NCBI RefSeq assembly: GCF_959020145.1
Contig: NZ_CAUEQY010000001.1
Location: forward strand, 124,001 to 188,000
Source of the DNA: an uncultured Bifidobacterium sp.
GTDB taxonomy: Bacteria; Actinomycetota; Actinomycetes; Actinomycetales; Bifidobacteriaceae
Length of the DNA stretch: 64,000 nt
Direction: 5' to 3'
The position numbers and the translations under genes were made by a program. Below the pieces are notes generated by a model. The model did not search any database. It was not told the origin of the DNA and saw only the letters and a list, made by a program, of their open reading frames with translations. This document shows positions 41,047-50,235 of this stretch, one piece after another (position 1 is the stretch's first letter; every line of letters starts with the position of its first letter).

Positions 41047-42168
41047 TTACTCGCCCCACACGTCCTTGGCGATGGATTGGACGAGTGCGATCTTGGCCCA
41101 CTGCTGGTCTTCGGTGAGCTTGTTGCCTTCCTGGGTGGAGGCGAAGCCGCACTGGGTGGACAGGCACAGGCGGTCGAGCGGAATGTACTGGGCGGCTTCC
41201 TGGATGCGGGCCTTGATGGTGTCCGGATCCTCAAGGTCGGGCTTCTTGGAGGTGATCAGGCCGAGCACGACCTTCTTGTCGCCGGAGACTTCGGCGAGCG
41301 GCGCGAAATCGCCGGAACGGTCGTCGTCGAACTCGAGGTAGTAGGCGTCCACGTTCTCCTCGCCGAACAGTTTGGCCGCGACCGGCGCGTAGCCTCCGGA
41401 GGAAAGCCAGGTGGAGTGGAAGTTGCCGCGGCACACGTGGGTGTTGATGACCAGGTCGTCCGGCTGGTCGGCGATCACGGCGTTGATGACGTCGAGGTTC
41501 TCCTGCTGCAGGCGTAGCGCGTCCTCGTCGCTCCAGCCGAGACGTTCGCGTACGCTCGCATCGCACAGGCGGGTCCAGGTGCAGTCGTCGAACTGCACGT
41601 TGCGGCAGCCGGCGGCATACAGGTCGGCGATGACCTGGCGGTAGGCGGCGACGATGTCGGCGGTCAGCTCGTCGTCGTTCTTGTAGAACTCGTCATACGG
41701 GTAGGCGGCCGCGTTGCCGGTGAGCACGAAGCGGGTCTGCGCGGGGGAGGGCATGGTCTGGCGGGCCACGGTGTTCTCGTCCTCGAACTGCTTGACGAAC
41801 TTGAAATGTTCGACGAACGGATGGTTCTCGCCGGAGATTCTTCCGGTCACGGTGGCGGTGTCGGCCGGGGTCACCTCGTCGTGGAAGGCGACGCGGTGGG
41901 CTGCGGCGGCATGGTCCACGCCGTTGAAGCCCCACATGAAGTCGAAATGCCACCAGCCGCGGCGGAATTCGCCGTCGGTGATCACATGCAGGCCGGCGGC
42001 CTTCTGCTTGGCGACGAGTTCGGTGATGGCCTTGTCCTCGACCGCCTTGAGCGCTGCGGCATCGATTTTGCCGGCGGCGAAATCCTCACGCGCGGCCTTG
42101 AGCTCGGCCGGGCGGAGATAGGAGCCGACCACGTCGGCGCGGAACGGCGCGTTATGCGAGTATGCCAT
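41047..42168 (-). CDS. MetE C-terminal-like methionine synthase II family protein (YxjG/YxjH type)
   Basis: The 373-residue TIM-barrel protein has the zinc-binding residues of cobalamin-independent methionine synthases: His and Cys in INTHVCRGNF, a Glu in YYLEFDDDR, and Cys in LSTQCGFAST. It starts FRADVVGSYLRP and contains FDDCTWTRLCD. It is only the catalytic C-terminal-type module, without the N-terminal MetE domain, so the methyl donor may be methylcobalamin, S-methylmethionine or a simple folate. AAAAGGGG precedes the ATG. No S-box riboswitch is visible upstream. Confidence 0.85.
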   Translation of the reverse strand: MAYSHNAPFRADVVGSYLRPAELKAAREDFAAGKIDAAALKAVEDKAITELVAKQKAAGLHVITDGEFRRGWWHFDFMWGFNGVDHAAAAHRVAFHDEVTPADTATVTGRISGENHPFVEHFKFVKQFEDENTVARQTMPSPAQTRFVLTGNAAAYPYDEFYKNDDELTADIVAAYRQVIADLYAAGCRNVQFDDCTWTRLCDASVRERLGWSDEDALRLQQENLDVINAVIADQPDDLVINTHVCRGNFHSTWLSSGGYAPVAAKLFGEENVDAYYLEFDDDRSGDFAPLAEVSGDKKVVLGLITSKKPDLEDPDTIKARIQEAAQYIPLDRLCLSTQCGFASTQEGNKLTEDQQWAKIALVQSIAKDVWGE

Positions 42169-42311
42169 TGAATACCCCTTTTTTGGGAAAGCGACAAATA
42201 CCTAGTGAAGGTTACACGCACGTCTCGAAACACGGGCGCACACGGCTTCTCGGCCAGTATTCGTGCTTGAATGGATGATGTTATCCGTTACACATTCGAG
42301 AATGGAAGGCA

Positions 42312-43337
42312 ATGAGCGAATCGCGCGATCCCGCAGGCGACAGTACGACCACGAACAACATGGGGGAGGTGCGGGAAGCCGAACATCAGGGCGCAGCCGT
42401 CAAGGCGGCGTTGGGTGCGAACATCGGCGTCGCCATCGCGAAACTGTGCGCGGCGTTCTTCACCGGATCGTCCGCCATGCTTTCCGAGTCGGTACATTCC
42501 ATCGCCGACTGCTCCAACGAAATCGTATTGATGGTGGGTGGACGTTTCTCCAAGCGCAAGACGGACGGCGACCATCCGTTCGGCCTGTATCGCGCCAAAT
42601 ATCTTGCTTCGTTCGTCGTGGCCACGCTGCTGTTCTTTGTCGGTGGATTCTTCTCGACGTCCGAGGCCGTGAAGAAGCTTGTCGCGATCAGCGCCGATCC
42701 GGCATTGTGTGACGTGAACAGGATGGAACTGCTTGTCGCGTTCATCGTGGTCGTCATCAGCGCATGCCTGGAAGGATTCGGCCTGCACCAGAGCATCAAG
42801 GAAGCCAACGAGCGTATGGAACGCACGAACACGAAGCATATGGGCGTGTTCCGTTTCTGGAGACGCACCAAGTCCGCCGAACTGGCTTCGGTGATCATGG
42901 AGGACACGCTCGCCCTGATCGGCCTGGCGTTCGCAGGCCTCGGCATCGGTCTTGCTATCGCGCTCGACGACGAGGTGTTCGACGCGTTGGGCGGTCTTAT
43001 GGTCGGCCTGGTCCTGATCGTCGGCTCGCTTCTACTGGCGTTCAAATCCGGTTCGCTGCTCATCGGCGAGGCCGTGGATTCCGATACGCGCGGGAAGATC
43101 GTCGAGGCGGTTACCACCACGCCGGGCGTCGAACGATTGCTGAACATGCAGACCGTGCACATGTCGGAGGACGACATCCTCCTGTGCGTCAAAGTGCAGA
43201 CCAGCAAGCTCGACCGCGACTATGACGTGGAAACCGTCGACAAGATCGAGAAGGCCGTGCGCACCGCGTTGCCCTGGTACAATTTCGAGATCTACGTCGA
43301 GCCGGACATCTACAGCGCCAAACACGTGCACGCGTAA
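42312..43337 (+). CDS. Cation diffusion facilitator transporter
   Basis: The protein has 341 residues with six predicted transmembrane helices and the CDF metal-site residues: HSIAD (His and Asp in TM2) and VIMEDTLALIG (Glu/Asp in TM5). A cytoplasmic C-terminal domain carries the VHMSEDDILLCVKV metallochaperone-like fold. CDF proteins export Zn2+, Mn2+ or Fe2+ by proton exchange; the metal is not predictable from these motifs. GGAAGG lies 5 nt before the ATG. A perfect 20-bp terminator follows. Confidence 0.85.
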   Translation: MSESRDPAGDSTTTNNMGEVREAEHQGAAVKAALGANIGVAIAKLCAAFFTGSSAMLSESVHSIADCSNEIVLMVGGRFSKRKTDGDHPFGLYRAKYLASFVVATLLFFVGGFFSTSEAVKKLVAISADPALCDVNRMELLVAFIVVVISACLEGFGLHQSIKEANERMERTNTKHMGVFRFWRRTKSAELASVIMEDTLALIGLAFAGLGIGLAIALDDEVFDALGGLMVGLVLIVGSLLLAFKSGSLLIGEAVDSDTRGKIVEAVTTTPGVERLLNMQTVHMSEDDILLCVKVQTSKLDRDYDVETVDKIEKAVRTALPWYNFEIYVEPDIYSAKHVHA

Positions 43338-43365
43338 CCGGTTCCCGCGTAACAGGAACCGTTCA

Positions 43366-43411
43366 ATATGGGAAAGCCCGGACGATCTGATTCGTCCGGG
43401 CTTTCCCATAT
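43366..43411. terminator. Perfect 20-bp-stem terminator
   Basis: ATATGGGAAAGCCCGGACGA and its exact complement surround loop TCTGAT. It lies between the convergent CDF and ABC-F genes and probably serves both. Confidence 0.8.
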
Positions 43412-43437
43412 GCGTGCCGGAAATGGTGGAAGTGGGA

Positions 43438-45039
43438 TTATTCCTCGGCCACCAGATCCAGGTAGGAGTCGTTCCACAGGTCCTCGTCGCCGTCGGGCAT
43501 GAGCAGCACGCGTTCCGGATTCAACGCCTCGACCGCGCCCTCGTCGTGGGTGACCAGCACAATCGCGCCCTCGTATTTGGCGATGGCCTTCAAAATCTCG
43601 TCGCGGGACGCCGGATCCAGATTGTTGGTCGGTTCATCAAGCAGTAGCACGTTCGCGCGGCTCGTCACCAGCGTGGCCAACGCCAGACGGGTCTTCTCGC
43701 CGCCGGAAAGCACTCGTGCCGGTTTCAGCGCGTCATCGCCGGAGAACAGGAACGACCCAAGGATGGAACGTGCCTGTGTGTCGTCAAGTTCCGGTGCCAC
43801 GTGAATCAGATTCTGCAACACGGTGGCGTCAAGGTCCAATGTGTCGTGTTCCTGTGCGAAATAGCCGATTTTGCAGCCATGTCCATATTCCACGGATCCG
43901 GTGTCGGGATCCTCCAGATGGGCGAGCAGACGCAGCGTGGTGGTCTTGCCCGCGCCGTTATAGCCCAGAATCACCACACGTGAACCTTTGTCGATCGCCA
44001 GATTCACGCCTGCGAACACGATGTTCGAACCATACGCTTTGGAGATGTCCTTCGCCATGATCGGCGTACGTCCGCAAGGTGCCGGCTCGGGGAAGCGGAT
44101 GTCCGCCACCTTCTCCTTCTTCTGTGCTTCGGACGTGTTCTCCAGCAGTTTCTCCGCGCGGCGCATCATGTTCTGCGCGGCCACGGCCTTGGTGGCTTTC
44201 GCGTGCAGGCGGATGCCCTGCTGCATCAGACGTTCGGCCTTCTTCTCTGCGACTTCACGTTCGCGGCGGCGACGTTCCTCGTCGACCACGCGTTGGTGCA
44301 GGTAGGCCTTCCAGCCGAGCGAGTACATGTCGATCTGGCCGAGCTGTGCGTCCAGATGCCACACCTTGTTCACCACTTCGTCAAGCAGTTCGGTGGAGTG
44401 GGAGATGACCAGGAAACCGCCCTCGTATTTTTTCAGATAGCCGCGCAGCCATTCGATGGAATCCGCGTCCAAATGGTTGGTCGGCTCGTCAAGGATCAGC
44501 GTATCCGCATCGGAGAACAGGATGCGCGCCAGTTCGATACGGCGGCGTTGACCGCCGGAAAGCGTACCCAACTGCTGGCCCATCACGTCCTGCGGCAGGC
44601 CGAGACTGGCCGCCATCGCGGTCGCTTCGGACTGTGCGGCATAGCCTCCGGCCTTTTCGAAATCCTGCATGGCCTTGTCGTAGCGGTTCATCGCCTTGGT
44701 CATGACATCCGGATCCGGATCGGTCATGTCCTTTTCGGCCTTGCGTATGCGTTTGATGATCGAAGCGATGTCGCGCGCGCTCATCATGCGGTCCAGTGCG
44801 GTCTGCTCCGGGTCTGCGGCATGCGTGTCCTGTGGCAGATAGCCGAGTTTGCCGGAGACACGTACCTTGCCGGCGGTCGGCAGCATATCGCCGGTGATCA
44901 CACGGGTCAGCGTGGTCTTGCCGGCGCCGTTGCGGCCGACCAGACCGATCTTGTCTCCCTTGGCAACGTGGAAGTTGGTGGGATGCAGCAACGTGCGCGC
45001 GCCGATCTGAATCTCAAGTCCCTGCGCCTCAATCGCCAT
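43438..45039 (-). CDS. ABC-F family ATPase
   Basis: The 533-residue soluble protein has two ABC domains without membrane segments: Walker A GRNGAGKTT and GYNGAGKTT, signatures LSGGQRRRIELAR and LSGGEKTRLALAT, and Walker B LILDEPTNHLD and LLLDEPTNNLD. The P-site tRNA interaction motif region between them (about 245-320) is rich in Arg/Glu/Ala. ABC-F proteins act on ribosomes, either releasing stalled translation or protecting against antibiotics. No antibiotic-resistance subtype can be assigned. The start follows a poor site; the methionine before AIEAQGLEIQ is the natural one. Confidence 0.9.
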   Translation of the reverse strand: MAIEAQGLEIQIGARTLLHPTNFHVAKGDKIGLVGRNGAGKTTLTRVITGDMLPTAGKVRVSGKLGYLPQDTHAADPEQTALDRMMSARDIASIIKRIRKAEKDMTDPDPDVMTKAMNRYDKAMQDFEKAGGYAAQSEATAMAASLGLPQDVMGQQLGTLSGGQRRRIELARILFSDADTLILDEPTNHLDADSIEWLRGYLKKYEGGFLVISHSTELLDEVVNKVWHLDAQLGQIDMYSLGWKAYLHQRVVDEERRRREREVAEKKAERLMQQGIRLHAKATKAVAAQNMMRRAEKLLENTSEAQKKEKVADIRFPEPAPCGRTPIMAKDISKAYGSNIVFAGVNLAIDKGSRVVILGYNGAGKTTTLRLLAHLEDPDTGSVEYGHGCKIGYFAQEHDTLDLDATVLQNLIHVAPELDDTQARSILGSFLFSGDDALKPARVLSGGEKTRLALATLVTSRANVLLLDEPTNNLDPASRDEILKAIAKYEGAIVLVTHDEGAVEALNPERVLLMPDGDEDLWNDSYLDLVAEE

Positions 45040-45121
45040 GCCGTGATACCTCTAGTCTTTCGTGTTCCTTCAAACGCCAATCGAACATCATAGCGAACAC
45101 CCGCAACCGTTTCACCTCATC

Positions 45122-45838
45122 TCACGTTTCATTTCCAAGCAGATGCCGGAGCAGTGATTCGCGGTGGTTGATGAAGACCCTGGTGATTTGATAGCTGTCC
45201 GTATCCTCATAATCGCAGGGATGGACGCCGTTTTCGTCGAATGACAGGATTTCCGCATCCGGCAGACCGAGCAGAATCGGCGAATGGGTCGCGACGATGA
45301 ATTGCGATCCGTCGTTTGCCATTCGGTACATGTGCTCCAGCAGAGTCAATTGCCGCTGTATCGAGAGCGCGGATTCGGGTTCGTCCATAAGATAGAGACC
45401 CTTTCCCGTGTGGGACAGGAGTATCTCCAGGAATCCTTCGCCATGCGACATCTCGTGCAAACGGGACATGTCGCCATATCCGCGACTGTATTCACGAGCC
45501 TGTGTCGCCAGCGTGAAAAAACTTTCCGCGCGCAGGAAGAAGCTTGATGGGCCGATCGCATACTGCCGGTATATCGTCATCGCCTTGGCGAGATCCGACG
45601 TGTCATCGTATGTGCTGAAACGGTAGTTGCGCGTGCCGCCTTCCGCGTTGAAGCCGCAGGCGACGGCGATGCCTTCCAGCAAGGTTGATTTGCCGCTACC
45701 GTTCTCGCCTACCAGAAAGGTGACATTCTTGTGGAATTCAAGTTCGTCAATTGAACGCAATGAGGGAATTCGACTGACGTATGAATCAGTCAGCATATTC
45801 CAATCGATGCGCAGCCCCGACACAATCAGATCATCCAT
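45122..45838 (-). CDS. AAA ATPase with ABC-type fold (YjcL/RecF-like)
   Basis: The protein has about 238 residues. It has Walker A VGENGSGKSTLLEG (about 45-60), a Walker B region GKGLYLMDEPESALS, and the D/H-loop FIVATHSP. It resembles small predicted ATPases found alone or beside toxin and defence genes; no nuclease domain is attached, and no OLD-family TOPRIM partner is adjacent. The codon at 45838 (MDDLIVSG) is the likely start; GTG at 45856 is an alternative. The function is unknown. Confidence 0.8.
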   Translation of the reverse strand: MDDLIVSGLRIDWNMLTDSYVSRIPSLRSIDELEFHKNVTFLVGENGSGKSTLLEGIAVACGFNAEGGTRNYRFSTYDDTSDLAKAMTIYRQYAIGPSSFFLRAESFFTLATQAREYSRGYGDMSRLHEMSHGEGFLEILLSHTGKGLYLMDEPESALSIQRQLTLLEHMYRMANDGSQFIVATHSPILLGLPDAEILSFDENGVHPCDYEDTDSYQITRVFINHRESLLRHLLGNET

Positions 45839-46081
45839 GCTTTTTAACAAAACCACACTTCCATATTCGGCAGAACCGACCTACAGACCGGTGGCATAGC
45901 TCGATACGCGCAACGGCTCCACCGGTCTCATATTTTCCTACGTGTCATCGTCTCTTCAGATTATAGGATGGGCCGTGGGGAAAGGCGCATATATCACGAC
46001 GACGTTGTGGATGAAACGAATTATCCAATCACGTGATCGATTCGCTACAGTGGTTTCGGAACCTTTCAGGAGGGAAGAAGC

Positions 46082-46687
46082 ATGGCAAGGGCTTTGATTG
46101 TGGTGGATGTGCAGCCGACGTTCTGCGAAGGAGGTGAACTGGGCGTGCAGGGAGGCAATGCGGTCGCCGAACGTATCGCGGATTATGTGAACGCGCGTCG
46201 GAGCGAATACGCATATATCGCGACCACGCAGGATTGGCATATCGAGCCGGGGACCCACTGGTCCGAGCATCCTGATTTTGTGGATACCTGGCCGGTGCAC
46301 GGCAAGGCCGGAACCGCCAATGCCGAACTGCATCCCGCCATCGCCGCATTGAACATCGAACATCATTTCAAGAAGGGCCAGTATTCCCCCTCATATTCCG
46401 GCTTCGAAGGCTTTGAGGACAACACCGACCGCATTCCCACCCGTGAGGAAGTCTCCACCGCCATGGCCGCGGGCAGGACACTCGCCAACGGGTTGAAGAC
46501 CGCGGGCATCACACGGGTCGATGTGGTCGGACTGGCCGAATCGCATTGCGTCAAGGAGACCGCTCTCGACGCGAAGAAGCTGGGTTTCGAAGTGCATGTC
46601 ATCGAAAACCTGACCGAACCGGTCAGTGAGGAACTCGGTATCGCAGCCCGTCGGCAGATGAGTGAAGCCGGCATCATCCTTGACTGA
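46082..46687 (+). CDS. pncA: Nicotinamidase (copy 2)
   Basis: The protein has 201 residues, exactly the length of the copy at 10915, with the same Asp9, DWHIEPGTHW metal motif and SHCVKETALDA nucleophile region, and most of the sequence is identical between the two. Differences cluster in the helix after FEGFEDNTDR and near the C-terminus. AGGAGGGAAGAAGC precedes the ATG. Two nearly equal nicotinamidases in one genome suggest dosage or regulatory separation. Confidence 0.85.
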   Translation: MARALIVVDVQPTFCEGGELGVQGGNAVAERIADYVNARRSEYAYIATTQDWHIEPGTHWSEHPDFVDTWPVHGKAGTANAELHPAIAALNIEHHFKKGQYSPSYSGFEGFEDNTDRIPTREEVSTAMAAGRTLANGLKTAGITRVDVVGLAESHCVKETALDAKKLGFEVHVIENLTEPVSEELGIAARRQMSEAGIILD

Positions 46688-46973
46688 TTGGCCGGAGTCG
46701 CACGACTGCAGGTCCGCACGGGTATAGCGGCATCAATCCGTGCAAAGCACATACGCTCGCGAACGCAACGGATGGAAAATCGGCCAGTCATGACGAGTGG
46801 TTCCTCGACCAAGTAGTCAGATAAGCCAAGCGATGCCTATGCCATCGAAAGCTGGTTTGCGTTCCGCGTGATCAGGACGCGTAGGCCCGCTTTTTATCAA
46901 TGCTGTACTAAAGCCAATCGTCATCGTATGGTTTCGACATCATGGCATGGTGCACGGTATTCCGTTGAACTTT

Positions 46974-47462
46974 TTAATATCCCTCGTCGATGAAGATCCA
47001 TCCGTGTTCCGCCCGCGCGGAACCGGGATTCCACACGTACCAGCTTCCCCAGCCATCTTGGGACGAGTTCTGCGAGCCGGCATGGCAAGAGATGTCATTG
47101 GAGAGGTAAATCACATTGTCCATCCCGTATTCGTCAATGGCCGCGGAAATCGAAGAACTGCCACCGGAAGCCGTGACGTCGTGTTCGGCTGCAAGCAGCG
47201 CGGCCGAACGCTTTGCGTCATATCGGACGGCATCCACGCGGCAACCGTTCCAGGATTTCAGCCTGGCAAGGTCCGCCTTTACCACGTCATCGATCTGGGA
47301 CTTGTCGAACTTGCCTGTCGCGTTGATGCTGATCCGAGCATGACTGACATCGGCAGGCCGGAGTGGCAGGTAGACGAACCGGTACGCGCCGACAGCGCAT
47401 GCCACGGCGGCGACGCATACCGATACGACGGTGATGGGTTTCTTGCTTTTCGTGGTCCGCAT
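46974..47462 (-). CDS. Hypothetical membrane-anchored or secreted protein
   Basis: The protein has 162 residues. A basic start (MRTTKSKKP) is followed by one hydrophobic helix (ITVVSVCVAAVACAVGAY), then a soluble domain ending with a Trp/Gly-rich stretch (GWGSWYVWNPGSARAEHGW). A pair of Cys residues (NGCRVD, DISCHAG) could form a disulfide outside the membrane. GGGAGG before the ATG is convincing. No domain is recognised; the isolated position beside small hypotheticals suggests an accessory gene. Confidence 0.6.
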   Translation of the reverse strand: MRTTKSKKPITVVSVCVAAVACAVGAYRFVYLPLRPADVSHARISINATGKFDKSQIDDVVKADLARLKSWNGCRVDAVRYDAKRSAALLAAEHDVTASGGSSSISAAIDEYGMDNVIYLSNDISCHAGSQNSSQDGWGSWYVWNPGSARAEHGWIFIDEGY

Positions 47463-47506
47463 GATCCTCCCGCATAACAGCTTTCCCTAAAGCATACAGC
47501 GGAAAC

Positions 47507-47725
47507 GTGATAAGAGGAATGGATACCAAGACCAACAAGAACGCCCTTCAACGGATACTACGATGGAACGCGTCAAACAGGCGGAATGATTCCCCCGCTC
47601 CGCAAACGAGATCGGCAAACGACTCATGGTATTTGAATATGGACGGTGACGTTTTGACGCGTATAAAGCGTATAAAGCCGAATCCGACGAATCAGTACTG
47701 GAATGCTGCAAGGAGGGTCAGATGA
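47507..47725 (+). CDS. Small hypothetical protein coupled to the next gene
   Basis: The ORF has 72 codons with a GTG start; ATG at 47519 is an alternative. It is basic (RNDSPAPQTRS, TRIKRIKPNP) and has no recognised domain. Its stop overlaps the start of the 84-residue gene at 47722 in an ATGA arrangement. It could be the remains of a larger protein, for instance a toxin C-terminus in front of an immunity gene, but nothing in the sequence proves it. Confidence 0.35.
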   Translation: MIRGMDTKTNKNALQRILRWNASNRRNDSPAPQTRSANDSWYLNMDGDVLTRIKRIKPNPTNQYWNAARRVR

Positions 47726-47976
47726 TATTGGCCGATGCCATCAATCTCGTTCTCGCCGAATATCCTGGAATGAAGGCGATTGGTGCCGCGGAGAGTGCCG
47801 ATGCGTGGATCATCGGACTCGATTTCGCGTCTTCAACAGATGACCATCCGGTGCCGGGCACACCGAGCGTAGCGGTCGAAAAAACATCAGGCGTTCTGCA
47901 TGACCTTATTCCGGGGACGGAAGATTTCTGGCATTACATGACCGGTGCCAAAAAGGTGACTATTCCTCGGATTTAA
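47722..47976 (+). CDS. Small hypothetical protein, possibly immunity-protein-like
   Basis: The protein has 84 residues and begins MILADAINLVLAEYPGMKAI. The second half (SVAVEKTSGVLHDLIPGTED, FWHYMTGAKKVTI) resembles the small YrhB-like or Imm-type proteins that accompany polymorphic toxins, where a V-K-x-T-G strand precedes an F-x pattern. AAGGAGGGTCAG before the ATG is an excellent ribosome site. It ends just before a strong terminator. Confidence 0.55.
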   Translation: MILADAINLVLAEYPGMKAIGAAESADAWIIGLDFASSTDDHPVPGTPSVAVEKTSGVLHDLIPGTEDFWHYMTGAKKVTIPRI

Positions 47977-48000
47977 AATCCGCCTTAGTCTTCCCATAAG

Positions 48001-48041
48001 AGCTCCCGCCTTTCACGCCTTCCGCGTGGAAGGCGGGAGCT
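48001..48041. terminator. Long GC-rich terminator hairpin
   Basis: Arms of 18 nt (AGCTCCCGCCTTTCACGC and its near-exact complement, one G-U pair) close a CTTCC loop. It ends the small-gene pair at 47507-47976. Confidence 0.75.
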
Positions 48042-48361
48042 TCCGTTATTCGCTGAGCAGTTTCGGCGTGAACGCCATGAACAGGATTCCCGCGGTGACG
48101 GCGAAGACGATGTCCGAAATCGGTTCCGCGCGGATCAGACGCCAAGCAATCCAACGGAAAAAGCAAGAGGAAAAAGACACGAAGAAACACGCCGGGCCAT
48201 CTCATACCAGAGGATGAGTCACCCCAACATTTACGCCAAGGAATGAATACGACGGACGATGCCACGGACACGACCAGCCGTACTACCGTTGAACCAACAA
48301 CGGAAACGAAACCCACGCACACACCACGCGCATCCCACACGCCCAGCAAAGGAAACCGGCC
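48042..48361. other. Gap with a possible membrane-protein remnant
   Basis: No intact gene is visible. On the minus strand a frame ending at the TAA 48046-48048 encodes a hydrophobic C-terminus-like stretch (AEPISDIVFAVTAGILFM, then AFTPKLLSE) without a start or N-terminal part, so it may be the 3' remnant of a deleted membrane-protein gene. From about 48240 the plus strand becomes A/C-rich, leading into the VanZ-like gene. Confidence 0.3.
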
Positions 48362-49372
48362 ATGTCATACGTCCTCTACTTCAGCAAGCCATTCGCGCTC
48401 GCCATCGCAATCTGGCCATTCCTCTCACTCCTACTCACCCTGCCCGTGCTCGCACTGCTCTACCACCGCGACAACCGGCTACGCTTCACCTCCGCACTAA
48501 CCGCATATCTCGTGGTGCTCTACCTCATCGCGCTCGCATGCTTCACCATGTACCCAATGCCAGAAAACCCGGCCACCTACTGCGCCGCCCACCATCTCAG
48601 GCCACAACTCAACCCATTCGAATTCATCCACGACATCCGAACCGACGGCATCACAGGCGTCATGCAACTGGCCATGAACGTCGTGTTCTTCCTACCGCTC
48701 GGCTACTTCATGAAACGCGTCTTCCGCTGGAAATTCGCCACGGCGTTGTCGGCCATGTTCCTCACCTCGCTGCTCATCGAAACCACCCAGCTGACCGGCA
48801 TCTGGGGCATCTATCCATGCGCCTACCGCCTATTCGACGTCGACGACCTCATCACCAACACCCTCGGCGGCATACTCGGCTACGCCATGGGAAGCATTGT
48901 CGCCCACTTCCTACCCCAACAGCGCATCGACGAAGACGCCATCACCACCGAGCCAGGCTTCGTGCGCCGCTGCGTGGCGCTCGCGATCGACCTGTTCCTT
49001 GTCGAAACGGCGTCGCTGTCCGTCACGGCGCTTATCTATCTGGTTGGCGTGCTGTTCGATGTGAACCGCGCGAACAACGTCAATGCGGCCGTCTCCGCCG
49101 TGGCCACCATCGTCATGTTCGTCCTGTTCGAAGGGATCATTCCGTGGAGGCGCGCCGGCCGCACGTTGGGCGGCGGTTTCACGCGCATGACGGTGGAGAC
49201 CAGGGAGCGTTCCGGCATGCGCAGGATCGTGTTCTATACGTTACGCGCGTTGGTGTTGTATTGCGCGGTCTACGGATTGTGGACGGACCGTGGCTTCTAC
49301 GCGCTGCTGCTCGGCATCGCGCTTATCGTGTTCTGGCGCGTTAAAAAGCGCATGCCGTACGACTATGTCTGA
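48362..49372 (+). CDS. VanZ-family and RDD-domain membrane fusion protein
   Basis: The protein has 336 residues and about ten membrane segments. The N-terminal half is VanZ-like (MNVVFFLPLGYFMKRVF and TQLTGIWGIY, DVDDLITNTLGGILGY). The C-terminal half begins with the RDD pattern (GFVRRCVALAIDLFLVETAS) and has three further helices. VanZ proteins are linked to low-level teicoplanin resistance in some species but usually have unknown function. Coding strand composition is A/C-rich up to about 48955 and normal after it, matching the domain boundary and suggesting a fusion of two genes. Confidence 0.8.
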   Translation: MSYVLYFSKPFALAIAIWPFLSLLLTLPVLALLYHRDNRLRFTSALTAYLVVLYLIALACFTMYPMPENPATYCAAHHLRPQLNPFEFIHDIRTDGITGVMQLAMNVVFFLPLGYFMKRVFRWKFATALSAMFLTSLLIETTQLTGIWGIYPCAYRLFDVDDLITNTLGGILGYAMGSIVAHFLPQQRIDEDAITTEPGFVRRCVALAIDLFLVETASLSVTALIYLVGVLFDVNRANNVNAAVSAVATIVMFVLFEGIIPWRRAGRTLGGGFTRMTVETRERSGMRRIVFYTLRALVLYCAVYGLWTDRGFYALLLGIALIVFWRVKKRMPYDYV

Positions 49373-49426
49373 CCGTCGTGCGGAGCTGCCGCGAGTCCGG
49401 CGCCGCAAAAACGCGACACGCCGGGC

Positions 49427-49455
49427 TTGCGCGATGGCGGACGCTCCTGTATATT
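49427..49455 (+). promoter_or_regulatory. Promoter of tRNA-Gly
   Basis: TTGCGC (49427-49432) and TATATT (49450-49455) are separated by 17 nt, 33 nt before the tRNA. Confidence 0.55.
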
Positions 49456-49487
49456 TTCAACTCGTTGCCCACCAAGGTGGAAAGCAT

Positions 49488-49560
49488 GCGGACATAGCTT
49501 AGTTGGTAAAGCGCAACCTTGCCAAGGTTGAGACCGCGGGTCCGAGTCCCGTTGTCCGCT
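49488..49560 (+). tRNA. tRNA-Gly (GCC anticodon)
   Basis: It is a 73-nt tRNA with acceptor GCGGACA/TGTCCGC and discriminator T; the anticodon loop is TTGCCAA-type with anticodon GCC, and the T-arm contains GGGTCCGAGTCCC. CCA is not encoded. Confidence 0.95.
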
Positions 49561-49570
49561 CCGCAAAACG

Positions 49571-49595
49571 AAAGCTCCCGGGAGGGAGCTTTTCT
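49571..49595 (+). terminator. Terminator of tRNA-Gly
   Basis: AAAGCTCCC / GGGAGCTTT with loop GGGA is followed by TCTTG, 10 nt after the tRNA. Confidence 0.8.
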
Positions 49596-49661
49596 TGTAT
49601 TTCCGGCAGTCGCCGGCACCGGCGAATCCAATGGAATCCGATGCCGGCGGTCTTGTTTTTT

Positions 49662-50030
49662 TCAGTCGCCGATGTTGTCGCGTGCCGGCGTGACCATCGT
49701 CAGCATCATGACGGACGGCTCCTCGGCGTATATCGCGTGCGGGATGCGGGTGGGAAAGTAGGCCAGGCCTCCCGGAACAAGCTCCACGGTCCTGCCGTTG
49801 CCCGTCACCTTAAGCCGTCCCTTCAGCGTCTGCACGAACACCGGCATCGCGGCCGTATGCTCGCTGAGCTCCTCGCCCGTGTCGAAGGAGAACAGCACCA
49901 CGTTGCCTCCGGCCTTCTGCATGACGGTGCGGGACACGGTGGACCCCTCCTGAACGGAAATCATGTCCCCGAGGTCCTCGATGTATCCCAGTTCGATCGG
50001 TTCGGCCTCATTGCGTTCGTCGCTCATCAT
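49662..50030 (-). CDS. Cupin-domain protein
   Basis: The protein has 122 residues (or 121 from the second Met). The single cupin barrel has motif 1 in the form GEELSEHTAAMPVFVQTLKG and motif 2 PGGLAYFPTRIPHAIYA, giving metal-binding His and Glu residues. Such small cupins may be enzymes or sensors; no substrate can be named. AAAGGAGGACG precedes the tandem ATGATG. It converges with tRNA-Gly. Confidence 0.8.
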   Translation of the reverse strand: MMSDERNEAEPIELGYIEDLGDMISVQEGSTVSRTVMQKAGGNVVLFSFDTGEELSEHTAAMPVFVQTLKGRLKVTGNGRTVELVPGGLAYFPTRIPHAIYAEEPSVMMLTMVTPARDNIGD

Positions 50031-50235
50031 CGTCCTCCTTTGGTTGGTGGCAGGGATGCCTCCATCGTATCGTCTTCACGCCGGAGACACGGCATGTACT
50101 CGTGGAGGAAAAACGTTTGACCACGATGTGAACACGCTCTTGCATCGAACGCGTTTATGGTCCAGACTTTTGCCTGTTCCATGAAAGTCGGCAATGTCGC
50201 CGGGGGCAAGTGGGACGAACGGAGGTATTAAGGAA

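Noticed and set aside
42169..42311. Possible SAM riboswitch before the MetE-like gene
   Set aside because: No S-box or SAM-II core motif is visible on the minus strand; only a poly-A/G ribosome site.
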